A DNA stretch of 64,000 bases from Endotrypanum monterogeii (lineage: Eukaryota; Euglenozoa; Kinetoplastea; Trypanosomatida; Trypanosomatidae). Every line of letters begins with the position of its first letter. The first letter of the stretch is position 1. The stretch lies in contig CM007340.1 of the NCBI GenBank assembly GCA_000333855.2, positions 424,972 to 488,971 on the forward strand. Reading direction: 5' to 3'. Position numbers and translations under genes: made by a program. Positions 35,601-45,018 of this stretch are shown piece by piece. The notes beneath the pieces are model-generated. The model saw nothing but the letters and a program-made list of their open reading frames with translations. It did no database searches and was not told the origin of the DNA.

Positions 35601-38600
35601 AGAGCAGTGCAGCTACTCTCCAGTGGACACACTTGACGGAGCCGAGAGCGAAGGAAAACCAGAGCATGGAGGGGCCCCTGAGAATAGGGACCATCGTTCC
35701 GATGACGTCCTGGGTTTAGCGGGAGCACACGTCATGGGAAGCTACAGGCCCCTCGTCAACTCTGTTGTACGTCGCCCTGGGCTGTACGGGCCACTGCAGC
35801 AGGGGTCCACAAATCAATTTCACAACACCAGCACCACCAGCAATCCAAGTACGGAACTCAGCACAGACAGCCGCGATACGGACATGTATCCAACTGGGGC
35901 ACATATTCCAGCGCAACCAAACATGCTCTTCTCGACCGAGGACATCGTCCGCGCCGCGGAGCGCACCCGCATGTATGATAAGGCGCTGAGCTACCTGGAG
36001 AACCGTCTGCTAGTCATGCTCAAACTTTACCGATATACGAAGATGCCTCAAGCGGTGATCCACAAGACCGTGTGGCCGCTGGCGTGGCTCTACAGCCAGC
36101 GCGAAATGCAAGACTCTGTTGTGGGACTGTTTCGCGCTATCCGCTACGAAGGCGGCGAGGACCAGGCAGGCTTCGGCTATGAACTGCTTTGCTGGTGGAC
36201 CAAGGCGCAGCACACGTACGCAAAGTCCATCACACAGCAAGCGATGCGCGACATGACAGTTCCGCCGCATATTCTCGAAGGCTACGTGCGCACTCTCACC
36301 TTGTGCGGTGAGTGGAATCGAGCCTATGATGTTGCCATGCAAGTCAACAAACGGCCGGAGGCATACGTCTCCTCGACGGTCGCGCGCTGCGGTGCAACAG
36401 CGGCGTGGCTGCTCGGGCGGTGGGACGATGTGCAACACCTCGCGGAGCGACTCTCGCCGTCAGAGCGGCACACCACAGCGCTTCGTCTCTTCTTCCTCAA
36501 CGGTGTGGCGCTCAAGAACGCCATCACGGAAAACAGCAGCATGGCCTACGAAAACCTGCGCCACATGATCACACAGTCGAAGCTTGTGATCGACGAAAGC
36601 CTGCGCACTCTTCTCCCGCTCAGCTACATGCATGCCTACGAGAACTTGACAATGTTGCAGCATTTCACAGAAATGGAAGAAATGATCGACTACTGCCACT
36701 GCCAGTCCGCCAAGGGCCGGCAGCAGTTCAGCGAGCGCTGGAACAACCGCTTCCGCTCTCTGAAACCAGACTCGTTGCAGCCAAGCCTGCGCTCCCTCAT
36801 GCTCCACTCACTCGTACTCAATACGGGCGAGATGGCGGATATGATTTTGCATTTCTGCGAGACGCGTCAGGCGAGTTATCCGCAACTCACCGAGTGGGCC
36901 ATGAGCTGGCTTCGACACGGCTCCGTCAGTGGACGTAACAGCAACGACATGACTCCAATCTCGGCATCTCCGGTGTCTCCGGAGCACCTGGATGGTATCG
37001 CAGTGGCGCCACTGACATCAGTGGACCGGAATCCAAAGGTAGTCGTCGGCTTCATTACGCATTTATGGAACCAGGGAAAGCGACAAGTCGCCGTAGAGTC
37101 TATGGAGATGTTCCTGCGTGACCGCAGCAAGGACCTAGAGGAAAATAATGCGACGTGCTACGGCGACGCACAGCTGAGGTTAGGCACGTGGAAGCAGGAA
37201 CTGCACGCCGACTCCTTCTGGCAACCCCGCTTCCGCGAAGAAGAATTGGGCCACTTTCACAAAGCCATCCGCGCCATCCCGTCAAGCTACGAGGCGTGGC
37301 ATAGCTGGGGCCTCATGAACTACCGCATCCAGCAGCGAGATCACAACCTCTCCCCAGAAGACCAGCGCACGTTTGTTGAAGCAGCGCACCAGGGCTTTGT
37401 CGGCGCCATCTGCCGCTGCAAAGATTCCCCGGAAGCACTGCCAGCCGTTATGCGACTGCTGCAACTGTGGGTAATTCATAATGGAGTGGAGCTCCTGAAG
37501 GAGACCGTAGCTGACAGTATATCACGCATCCCGATCGACCACTGGGTGCAAACTATCCCACAGTTGATTGGGCACCTCAGCAGCGACAGCCACAACATTC
37601 GCGAAGTCATCGGCATGATTCTGCGCTCCCTTTGCGAGCTACATCCACAGGCCACCGTTTTCCCGCTCCTCGTAGTGATGATGTCCGACTCCAACAGCAC
37701 TCAAAGCACTGCCAATCATGGAAGCAAGCATGTCGCGTCGCCTAATGCACCCTCCATCTGCGATTTCTCAAACCCACAGGCTCGGAAGCAAGAAATCGTA
37801 CAGGACATCATCCAGTATTGCCCGAAGCGCATCTTCCACGAGGCCGAAGAGGTGGCAAAACTGCTGGTGGATGTATCGGCCATACCCATCGAAAAAATTC
37901 GTGAGAATCTGAGCCAGGTTGCCGCTGCATGGAACCCGAACGCTGAGTATGAGGAAGACCCTGAAGAGGTGTACCGCCGCCTGCAGAACACCCTCGATAT
38001 TTTCCACGCGAACAGACGCCACCTTCTCTTTACCGTCGGTGACATTGGACAATTTGTGCAGATGGTCATGGCGGACGACCGCAACGGTCAGCGAGAGAAG
38101 GCGGCGGGAGTCGTGAGCCAGCTCATTGAAGAGATCTCGAAGCACGTAGCAGAGAAGCTAGGCCGCGAGCCGCAGAAGGCAATGGAGCCGCTGCTGCACT
38201 TGCGTAACCTTTCTGTGGCCGTGTTTGGCGAGTATGACGGCCGCTGCCGCGATCATTACCCGACTATCGCTTCCTTCAGCTCCAAGTTGGACGTCATCCC
38301 GTCGAAGAAGCGCCCGCGTCGCATCCAGCTGAATGGGTCGGATGGTTGCCTTTATACTTACTGCCTGAAGGGTAACGAAGACATCCGCATGGACGAGCGT
38401 GTGATGCAGTTGTTAGGCATGGTGAACGTACTTCTGAGTCACACCCGCTTGCCCAGCAGCGCCTACATCCATCGCTTCCCTGTTATCCCAATCAGCTCCA
38501 ATGTGGGGCTGCTGGGATGGGTAGAAAATGCGAACACGATCAACAATACCATCTGCAACTACCGCACCAACATCTCCAACGTGCGCACGCATCAGGAGTC

Positions 38601-39414
38601 AAGTGTGTTGCGCGCTTATGTCGAATCATTTGGCAACTGGGATAAGCTTAGCCTCATTCAGCGCTCAGAGATACTGGACTTTGTGATGCAAAGTGAGCAC
38701 TGCGAAGCTGTCGACGTCTCTCGGGCAATGTGGCACCGCTCCAACACCGCTGAGCAGTGGCTGGACCGCCGGACAGCCTTCACGGTGTCTTTGGCTACCA
38801 TGTCCATGGTAGGTTACGTGCTTGGCCTCGGCGACCGCCATCTTGGCAACATCCTCATCTCCATGTCCTCAGGTAAGATTGTGCACATCGACTTTGGGGA
38901 CAGCTTTGATGTCGGTCGGTTGCGGCACGCTTTGCCCGAGACGATCCCGTTTCGCCTAACGCGCATGCTGACGAACGCGATGGAGGTGTTCGGCGTGGAC
39001 GGCGTCTTCCGCGCCTCCGCGACGCGCACGCAGACAACGCTCCACAAGAACCGTGATAGCATCATGGCCTTGCTCTCCGCCTTTGTTCACGACCCCATCG
39101 TACAGTACAAAGGTAAAATGAAGAATATCATGGAGAAGAGTCGATCTCCACAGGACATTGCTGAACGCATTCGCCATAAGCTTCGTGGGATGGAGATGGC
39201 CATTAATCGAAACAAGGTAAATATATTCAACACCACACAAGACAGCTGCCGCCGGCCGGATCTCCTATACATGTCGACCGCCTTTGACGATACCGCTGTA
39301 CGAAAACAGTCCCTGGCGATGACACCAGAGGAGCAAGTGAGCTTCTTGATAGACGAGGCAACCCGTATCGACAACTACACGACAATGTACTTCGGCTGGG
39401 GCCCGCTGTGGTAG
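29629..39414 (+). CDS. TOR4: TOR-family PI3K-like protein kinase, probably TOR4
   Basis: An intact frame of 3261 residues from ATG 29629 (a second ATG at 29638 is also possible). The frame is open further upstream only through pyrimidine tracts. A Gln run lies at about residues 87-96. HEAT-like helices fill most of the first ~1900 residues with low-complexity inserts, followed by a FAT region and the PIKK kinase domain from about residue 2890. Key residues seen are Lys2914 in CLKGNEDIRMDERVMQ, catalytic loop LGDRHLGN (Asp3069, Asn3074), and HIDFGD with the metal-binding Asp3088. The chain ends in a FATC domain, YFGWGPLW. The activation-segment sequence IPFRLTRMLTNAMEV is typical of TOR. No normal FRB helix pattern is seen where FRB should lie, so rapamycin/FKBP12 binding seems unlikely. 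Trypanosomatids have TOR1-TOR4. Position upstream of calpain-like genes fits TOR4, which in T. brucei restrains differentiation to the quiescent form. Paralogue identity is inferred from remembered synteny. Confidence 0.9.
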   Translation: MQQMHWTAARGQSSGPQHSQYALPPGSANASKKHHPHGTAGTTVSGMGNGGAGVHISSSTSGGAATTHTNVHGAPFYSSRFAQPPGHQQQQQQQQQAFPTPQQLPTAQQHPAPTPSGRNGLEPNAALAGREAPAITGANSAAAHASATVTGVLFSGTRTNFTDLGSAATYGLGAVGVGSSEGPNAASSSILRDANDEEVNQLLRELVCSVDSPHSLAVLRDAVDAIEARALANFDPLSRDTFLEQRIRDVLTELSRTSNERSLLLAVSFIEALIPITYTSPHSKYTRLCRSLSVLRQSGNDKAAREAQRVYKLLLEADARYLGPEPPLKAFVQKEIRESCEQALLQLHGRVQQAKAAFSAQFFSVILGCAATAEVSPRYISGPARAQAIQLGMILTGSPDGLLHKAAYDCLVSIFRNTSSIRPNELVLENRRLCEECMRTLNASHHNEGDVVSALKALHALLSSRGLSAIDRQVMPQLCVLVTEQHRISKSLLVRCAVCDIVPIIAPVDVSSVPRRTTYCAIIMEPVKNVRDERFKAHELRNVASFIRSVGYGVFDPTNRTNLESILHRYICRPETQEACWSIMAAICASSRLPSGYTASLALAGGRRTDGTTASTTPISPTTVNGNQDVDAMSTLAEVRKISRPPSRDNAASTSLSPLHQRHSSWHHDDDNNDRLSAPHNSTATPSQRSQGVRTPTASPTATSALAFSYSTARANHTLTIDNLVQHCLPFLAHAILSQSLVDSLRVIQTSCPHLCADVQTALDRLVDGVLKEPTAMPVMGAASLPPSTVQLPSSTTQQSLNPSLHARDCGDGNISGLANAGAGGVSRAAGSHPLSAHATTESIAASRPGTSSTPMSSGHVGRISQYFKPTENATTNHSGGNAGSPTPCSPVATSSTSRPVPLGNNNFLGSDRAYTVGGGDGSGGAPPYGAGGSLRYSPITTSISAPFTPVTHTPPGSGTAAAAQPLVLKNDLRVALKVFAERPVTSVQQLHDIKNSVIAFQRHDDPLVRQQSSETIVSSLQQWIAYAKENKTSTYSTRVTEILEAYMKNVLMEMDRQCGLYEITLLANATNLRAFLSEQRILSSLLSFLNSTTLVREKTVELLVAITQDSKPSPSVVTVQQSLYVTVESCVVVLEYTNDVRMLLRSMADLQTFTRLCIRPLNNHLGRIFYAFRKRLLEVSVPDVVLLFILKTLEIILQALAKEERTILQYQDDVLELYNPVVDILKQSPSPTLSHAAINVLVHVHEMCIPSASTDLRKQQELITALTHVYTGSSCTVTESLSMLTLFGQLGAIDPSAQPVSTTAKKKEEVVIQDEADLELTYDYTVIVYRTLSRTLDASLSDAVCSQALRTLLQFIRFTQDKKDLVGGVHAVRAVLQIAKRVTDSPALRVEALHVLAAVTAMRHERIARLMLPEIVVLLEQLWMPKDRSLFRAVLEVVSALKPGKLSGKEQSESWAWLYPRLVDVALQDRTESREFCLRVVEIVLNASYIPPHCIPVVFPMLLQFLQQSDQLVDVRSQSLCAAVHIVCELKAVQFFSSLLHSICTLTRHCEMNEDLGPRLSTPGVRESLKVLAALHPSGRSTIKMLRDRIGEGEDRMTSTGGSSMFNSVVIPAPSFMNLAPGGANSSMLAVRSATGNTPSATGGAPVMTTLSSSGNAPLIHLSGFGASANMGGTSASSASYLQRPNVPDTYSRAEEEDVAPSLCADTTEQEIALFMKHVELGFRLKESKLREWFAEFQKYIILVSPHPAFRMMVDLLDKHEPLRRGLFLPSFKCLYESLSADQIRKLNEMLTLVLNCSDHELSSKCLGLADYLDHNEPNLKLEVLEAVRSMRRSDYHRVGNSSENGSLLVRSAESSTHNTISMRRRGSAPTSLPKGGFAASSDAPVDHLHITKARPRQEPGSRLGSKNGPGIAGRGKGAAESVAGEGDLTAPANPHSSSTRHHGDSRRDVDMYEFASFDDEENKETECRRQQLPFIAPPRAQEQLPGDEAEQCSYSPVDTLDGAESEGKPEHGGAPENRDHRSDDVLGLAGAHVMGSYRPLVNSVVRRPGLYGPLQQGSTNQFHNTSTTSNPSTELSTDSRDTDMYPTGAHIPAQPNMLFSTEDIVRAAERTRMYDKALSYLENRLLVMLKLYRYTKMPQAVIHKTVWPLAWLYSQREMQDSVVGLFRAIRYEGGEDQAGFGYELLCWWTKAQHTYAKSITQQAMRDMTVPPHILEGYVRTLTLCGEWNRAYDVAMQVNKRPEAYVSSTVARCGATAAWLLGRWDDVQHLAERLSPSERHTTALRLFFLNGVALKNAITENSSMAYENLRHMITQSKLVIDESLRTLLPLSYMHAYENLTMLQHFTEMEEMIDYCHCQSAKGRQQFSERWNNRFRSLKPDSLQPSLRSLMLHSLVLNTGEMADMILHFCETRQASYPQLTEWAMSWLRHGSVSGRNSNDMTPISASPVSPEHLDGIAVAPLTSVDRNPKVVVGFITHLWNQGKRQVAVESMEMFLRDRSKDLEENNATCYGDAQLRLGTWKQELHADSFWQPRFREEELGHFHKAIRAIPSSYEAWHSWGLMNYRIQQRDHNLSPEDQRTFVEAAHQGFVGAICRCKDSPEALPAVMRLLQLWVIHNGVELLKETVADSISRIPIDHWVQTIPQLIGHLSSDSHNIREVIGMILRSLCELHPQATVFPLLVVMMSDSNSTQSTANHGSKHVASPNAPSICDFSNPQARKQEIVQDIIQYCPKRIFHEAEEVAKLLVDVSAIPIEKIRENLSQVAAAWNPNAEYEEDPEEVYRRLQNTLDIFHANRRHLLFTVGDIGQFVQMVMADDRNGQREKAAGVVSQLIEEISKHVAEKLGREPQKAMEPLLHLRNLSVAVFGEYDGRCRDHYPTIASFSSKLDVIPSKKRPRRIQLNGSDGCLYTYCLKGNEDIRMDERVMQLLGMVNVLLSHTRLPSSAYIHRFPVIPISSNVGLLGWVENANTINNTICNYRTNISNVRTHQESSVLRAYVESFGNWDKLSLIQRSEILDFVMQSEHCEAVDVSRAMWHRSNTAEQWLDRRTAFTVSLATMSMVGYVLGLGDRHLGNILISMSSGKIVHIDFGDSFDVGRLRHALPETIPFRLTRMLTNAMEVFGVDGVFRASATRTQTTLHKNRDSIMALLSAFVHDPIVQYKGKMKNIMEKSRSPQDIAERIRHKLRGMEMAINRNKVNIFNTTQDSCRRPDLLYMSTAFDDTAVRKQSLAMTPEEQVSFLIDEATRIDNYTTMYFGWGPLW

Positions 39415-39837
39415 CGTCATGAAAATGGTCGGTGACTCTCTCCGCGCAGTGCTCCCTGTCACCACGCGATTCCGAACCCCCCCCTCCTCCCCCACCACCA
39501 CTCAGTTTTGTATTTCGTTTGGTTGCTTATTTTTGCCGCTCAATGCACGCCTTTGGAAGGGGATATTATCATTCTTCGATCCCCATGGACAACACTGTTG
39601 TTGTTGCTGCCTGCTTCGTTGGTCATCTTCGAGTGGCTTCTTTTCTACTGTGTGTGTGTGTGTATATGTATGCGTGTATGTATGTGTGTGCGTGTTTTTT
39701 CCCCTCTCTTCAGGGAAACAGAAAAAAAGGGCGAGAGAGGTGGGAAAAAAAACTAAAGGAGGAAGGAGATGAAACGAGAGAATCAATGATCTTTTTTTTT
39801 TTGAGCAAAGACACACTAAACCATGCATAAGTAGGCT

Positions 39838-39868
<31 letters not shown>

Positions 39869-40739
39869 CACCTCACCTCCTCCTCTTACCCCTTTGCTCT
39901 TATCGAGGTGGCGTCCTTTGATTTCTCAAACGCGCTCATCTCGGTAATGATGCTCAAGTGTACATACAACATATTTCTGTTCACTCACGGAAGAGAGGAT
40001 TTTTTTTTCAATTATGAAGGCCATGAACTCTCGTGCAGAAGGACATAAGCCAAGGACAACACGTACACACCCTTTTTTTTCTCTGTGCGTATTTTCTCGC
40101 TTAGATGGCCATGGATCTGAGTGCGTGATATATATATATATATATGCGCGCGTGTATGTGTGTTGCGCGCCTTCGTATTGCCTGCGGCGAGTTTTTCTTC
40201 GCTTATCTGTTTGTTGCTCGTTTCGTGTGCTGCCCCTCTCACTTTTTTTTTGGGGGGGGGAGTATTGTTTAAAAAAAAAAGGACCGCTCCTTACTTGACA
40301 CACACTGCTCCTTCCGCCCCCCTCTTCGTTTTTCTTCCTCCCGTTCCTCCACCACCCCTTGTTTCTATGAGCGTGTGAGATGTTTATTCCGGTTTTTCCT
40401 CTTTATCCGGTTCAGATATCGTTTTCTCCCTCCCAATCCCTCCTTTTATTTCCGTCGTAATTACCTGTGGATGTGCCTCTCCAAGGTGATACACCTTTCC
40501 CCCTTTTTTTTCCATCTGGGTGTTGCTTTCGTTGTGGTGTAACGTCGTTGCTGATTATTATGTGTGTTTTTTGTGTGTGTTTATTATGTGTGTGGGGGGG
40601 GGGGGCGCCTCTCTCTTCTCCCGACCTCTTTCATTCTCGCATACAGTTTAGTGACCACCGCCCCTTTCCCTTCTCCCTCAAAAACGCGAGAAGTCGCTGA
40701 CTTGTTTGTCTAGCGAGAGCGGGGCAAGAAAAAAAGAAG

Positions 40740-40779
<40 letters not shown>

Positions 40780-41320
40780 CATCATGAGGCACTGGGATGG
40801 ATAGTGGAATATGTGATGCTGGCGACGTTGCTGTTGTCAGGGAAGAAACAAATGTACTCATGCTTTTTTTTTTGAGCGGAGTGCGTATGCCCTGGAGAAG
40901 GACCCACCCTACTGGCCCCCCCCCACATGTAGCCTCACCCTCTTACCTGAGATGATGACTTGCGCCATCTGGGTTATTTTGGGCCTCGGATCGAAATCAG
41001 GTGGTGTGCCGCCCATTACTGCAGCGCTACCTTGGGTGCCTATGGGGTGCAGGAACTCGCATGAAGCGCATTATGTGGCAATGTCACTGTAGACCCCAGA
41101 TCTCATCGTCGCTCTTTATCTTCCATAATGCGTACCTCCCTTTTTCTGCCGCCTCACCGCCCACACGCCTACTCGTATACGCAAGCAGCTTCCTGTATCT
41201 CGATGTGTTTCGGTGTTTGATGCACAGTCAACCAGACAAATAATACTAGCACGTATACCTCCCCACACACCTCATCGTCTCCCACCACCACCACCATCAC
41301 CGCAACAACAACTGCCCGCG
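39415..41320 (+). promoter_or_regulatory. Intergenic region (1.9 kb)
   Basis: No gene seen. It holds (GT)n near 39652-39664, (TA)n near 39847-39868 and 40129-40146, a (TA)n(GA)n tract at about 40740-40778, a 12-G run near 40594-40605, and many T-rich tracts typical of trypanosomatid UTRs. CT-rich sequence and an AG-containing stretch precede the ATG at 41321. Confidence 0.5.
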
Positions 41321-43278
41321 ATGCAGGTTATGTCGTTTGAACTGCCTGTCTTCCGATCACAGGACCGTGTGCTCGAATGGCCCCAGACGCAGACGGACGC
41401 CACAGCGGATGCACCACCGCAGCTAGATCGCTGGATCGAGGTGTATCGCATCATCCCGCAAGGAGAGGCGTTCTGTTGCAGTGTCAGTCTAGCCACACAA
41501 CTGCGCCATGAAGAAACACGCATGCGGGAATCGCATGCTGACCCTGCTGTAGCAAAGCAATGGGCTTCAGAGGAGGCCGCCAACCTCACGGCCGGTGCAG
41601 ACAGCAAGGGCCTGAACGACAATGGTGACAATGATGGCTCCGCAGACGGCTCCCGTTACCAGTCCTCTTCCCGCAAGAAGAAATTCGTGAAGCTGACGGA
41701 CGACGACATGCTCACCGACTGGTACGAAGTGCTGAAGCTGGAGCAGCAGGAAGGGGCAACGGATGATCAAATCAAAGCCGCCTACCGGCGCCGCTGCCTC
41801 GAGACGCACCCCGACAAACAGCAGAACCACTCCGATGAGGCCTTCAAAAAGGTGCAGCGTGCGTTCGACATTCTCAGTGACCCAGACACTCGTCAGACCT
41901 ATGATTCTTCACGCCCGTTCGATGACACCATCCCTGGCGAGCAGGCAGTGGGGGCCGACACCTTCTTCAGCACCTTTGGCCCCGTATTCGAACGTAACAA
42001 GAAGTGGAGCAGTGTCCCATGCCTGCCGTCCATCGGCACCGATGAGACGCCGTACGCGGAAGTTCTCCGCTTTTACGACCGCTGGACGGCTTTTCAGAGC
42101 TGGCGCGACTTCTCGCACCTGGCGGACCTGGAAGAAATCGACGACAGTATGTGCCGGGAGGAGAAGCGCTACTACCAGCGCGAGAATGCGCGACAGCTGA
42201 ACCACTACCACAAAGAAGAGCAGAAGCGTATTCGCCTTCTGGTTGAGCGCGCCCGTAAAAACGACCCGCGCCTGCGCCGGCACAGAGAAGAGGAGGAGGA
42301 AAGCGCCTCAAGGAGTTGAGGGAGCGGGAGGCGTTCAGACTTCAGCTCGCAGCCGAAGAGGAGCGCCGCCGCGCTGAGGAAAACCGAAAGCGGAAGGAGA
42401 AGGAAGAGGCGGAGATCGCCGCGCAGCAGGAGGAGAAGCAAGCGATGCGTGATGCGCAGACTGCGGTGCTGGGCTTTCTCGGAGAGACTGGCCTCCTGGA
42501 CGAAACCCCGACAAACAAACTGTTCGCCGACCGCGTGCGCCGCCCGAATGTCCAGTGGATCTTTTCTAAGGTATCCAACGCAGCTGAGGCAAGAAAAATT
42601 CGTGACGTCATATTGGCCTGCCCCACGGAGCGCTGCCCGCGCTCGAACGACCCGCAGAGCAAGGATGTCGAAGGAACCGAAGAGGTGGAGGCTGTCATGC
42701 GGTTCAACGCGCTCATTCAAAAGATGGAGCAACGCTGCGGTGTGAACCGCTACGGCGAGGCAGTGAAGAAGGTGCAGGACAGTGACGCGGCTGCGGCAGC
42801 GGCGAAGAAAAAAGAGAGCGCAAACGCAGCAGCAAAGGCACCAGTTGACCCAGGACCAGAGTGGACAGAGGAAGACCTCAGCCGGCTGCAGAAGGCGACA
42901 ACAAAGTACCCACCCGGCACGGTCGACCGCTGGATCAAGATATGCGACGTGTTGCGCCACCGCTTTACCGAAGAGCAGGCCATGGCAAAAGTAACCGAGA
43001 TAACATCGGCGCTGCACAACGCAGGGTCTGGAAACCCCGCCGCTGCTTCCACCGCTGCCCCCATGCCCACGCAGGGATCGGCCACCACCGCAACTGTCTC
43101 CCCTGTGGAGAACTGGTCTTTGAAGCAGCAAAAGCAACTGGAGAAGGGTCTGCGTGATATGAAGGACTACAAGGAGAAGGATAAATACCAGATCATCGCG
43201 AATATGGTGGAAGGCAAGACAGCCAAAGAGTGTTTTGAACGATTCAAATTTCTCTGCTCTGTAAACAAAAAGAAATAG
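41321..43278 (+). CDS. ZUO1: Zuotin/DNAJC2 (MPP11) homologue with one frame change
   Basis: Two open segments form one gene: frame 2 from ATG 41321 to a stop at 42319, and frame 1 to TAG at 43276-43278. The join is inside a GAG/GGA purine run at about 42285-42302. A single missing base would read DPRLRRHREEEE onward into KRLKELREREAF, matching the zuotin charged linker. The joined protein has about 652 residues. Order: zuotin homology region, J domain (HPD at residues 163-165), ubiquitin-binding-like and charged helical linker, then two SANT/Myb-like domains at the C-terminus (GPEWTEEDL..., ENWSLKQQKQLEKGL...). Family role: the J-protein of the ribosome-associated complex, which stimulates Hsp70 at the tunnel exit. 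The SANT domains give chromatin roles in animals; yeast Zuo1 lacks them. The sequence gives no other reason to think the gene is dead. Confidence 0.9.
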
Positions 43279-44058
43279 TCTCCTCCGCGCATTGACGTGT
43301 TGTGTGTCTGTGAGCTTTAGGATATGTGACTAGACATCATGGGTAGTGAGTGAGTGAGTGGGGAGGGGGAGATCTTCCCTTCCAGTTAACTCGGTGCAGG
43401 CTACCCCCCCCCCTTTCCTTCGCCTGTTCTTCTTTTTCTTCAAGGGTTCTCCCTGCACTTTTTCGCTTTTTCTCTCCCTCTCTGATAACAGGAGGAGACT
43501 AATGAGCAGTGAACGTTTAACGGACAACTGTCTTACCCGGCATAGTACAAGATCCGCCCCTCCCTCCCTCCCTCCCTCCAAATGTCCTCTGCGCCTCAAG
43601 GGGGGAAAGGGAGTGGGGAGGTAAGTGAAAGCGATGCTTTCTGGCTTGCAGGGAACTGTCTACACCGCAGTGGGACTCCCTGTGTACACGTTTCCTTGGA
43701 CAGAAAGTCGGCATGTCCCACGGTCTGCTGTACAAAATGACATACCCTCCGGACCCCTTACAGTGCCTCCTCTAACATCGACCCCTTCACCCCCCCCCTC
43801 CCCACCCACACCTTGCCTTTTCTGGCATGAACCACGCGTGTATGTTGTCCTCCCGTTCCTGAGCAACACCTCAATAAACGCGAAGGGTGCGCAAGGTTGA
43901 CAAGTAAGCACACAGAAACAGAGAAAAACAGGCATTGTCCCCACCATCACAACCCATTCTCGCAACCTACTGGCCACAGGGGTGGGTGTGAACACTCCAG
44001 TCGCCCCCCCTTTTTTTTTTTACATCTTCGTTTCTTTGTTTATTCGTCAACACCAAAC
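43279..44058 (+). promoter_or_regulatory. Intergenic region with CCCT repeat and C7T11 tract
   Basis: No gene seen. It holds a CCCT repeat near 43556-43577, pyrimidine tracts, and a C7T11 run at 44004-44021. Because no AG lies between that run and the ATG at 44059, spliced-leader addition more likely uses an upstream AG such as the one near 43978-43979. Confidence 0.45.
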
Positions 44059-45018
44059 ATGATGCACCCCCCGCAAACTCCGACGAATAACTTCGGGGCC
44101 ATGGGCGGTGAACAAGGCTCTGGCAGTCCCTTTTTCGCACGCAGCGACCCGAATGCGATGATGCTTCAGATGGGCCTCAGCTATGGGCAGAACATTCTCC
44201 AACATCACATCCAGCAGGGCGAGGCTGGACTAGCCTACTATATGCCTTTCATCTCTTCCATTCGTAACTACTTCGCTGTAGATAACACCTACGTGAAGCG
44301 CAAGTTGCTCATGCTCACGATGCCCTTCCTTACCAACTATACCCGCAAGTCCCCGACAGGTAAAGAAAGTGAATTAGGTGTCAGCGGCGGTGAGGGGACT
44401 GGAGATCAAGTCTTCGGTGGCCCGTCCACTATTCCCAGCTGCATTTACCCACCGGCGTCGCCGTATACGCGTCATGCCCACGACATCAACTCCAACATCT
44501 GTGCCGGTCCACCGCTTCCGCTGAACGATGTCTTCGCATCGGACCTGTACATTCCTGTTATGAGCGCCATCACCTATGTTGTACTCGCCGCCTACATCCC
44601 CTCTGCCAACTCTGATGAAAACTCTGTCACGGCCGCGTCGCTCATCTCCACCGCGTGGGTGGTCGGCATCTGGCTAGCCATCGAAGTTCTTGTACTGAAA
44701 GGCCTTGTGTACGCGCTCCGTGTAGTGCCAAGCCCATCTCTACTGGAGCTGCTCGCGCTCTGCGGGTACAAGTACGTTCCTCTCTGCTTGTGTATTCTCA
44801 TGTCGCAGTGGCTGCCGCCTGGTTTTCTCTACAGCAGCGTCTTCATGCTGTATGGGATACTAGCGCACAGCTTCTTCACTGTCCGAATAGTCGGACTTCA
44901 ATACACGCGCGAGAACGGCCGCGTACCGCCACGGTCTCGCGTGTTCACCTACGTGGCGGCTCTAGCGCAAGTGCCGGCCTCGGTGTGGCTGTTCGTGCGG
45001 TTACAGTACAACAAATGA
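44059..45018 (+). CDS. YIF1: YIF1 homologue (Yip1-interacting factor, ER-Golgi)
   Basis: 319 residues from ATG 44059 (a tandem ATG follows at 44062). The N-terminal cytosolic half carries the family pattern: MGLSYGQNIL, then NYFAVDNTYVKRKLLMLTMPF. The C-terminal half has about five membrane segments, from LYIPVMSAITYVVLAAYI to the final VAALAQVPASVWLFV. Length and layout match YIF1/Hrf1. Family role: with Yip1 and Rab-type GTPases it supports COPII vesicle budding and ER-to-Golgi traffic. The frame is open upstream of 44059 but there consists of UTR-like sequence. A low-complexity insert with a GGEGTG-type segment sits between the YVKRKL region and the membrane part. No key element appears missing. 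Confidence 0.92.
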   Translation: MMHPPQTPTNNFGAMGGEQGSGSPFFARSDPNAMMLQMGLSYGQNILQHHIQQGEAGLAYYMPFISSIRNYFAVDNTYVKRKLLMLTMPFLTNYTRKSPTGKESELGVSGGEGTGDQVFGGPSTIPSCIYPPASPYTRHAHDINSNICAGPPLPLNDVFASDLYIPVMSAITYVVLAAYIPSANSDENSVTAASLISTAWVVGIWLAIEVLVLKGLVYALRVVPSPSLLELLALCGYKYVPLCLCILMSQWLPPGFLYSSVFMLYGILAHSFFTVRIVGLQYTRENGRVPPRSRVFTYVAALAQVPASVWLFVRLQYNK

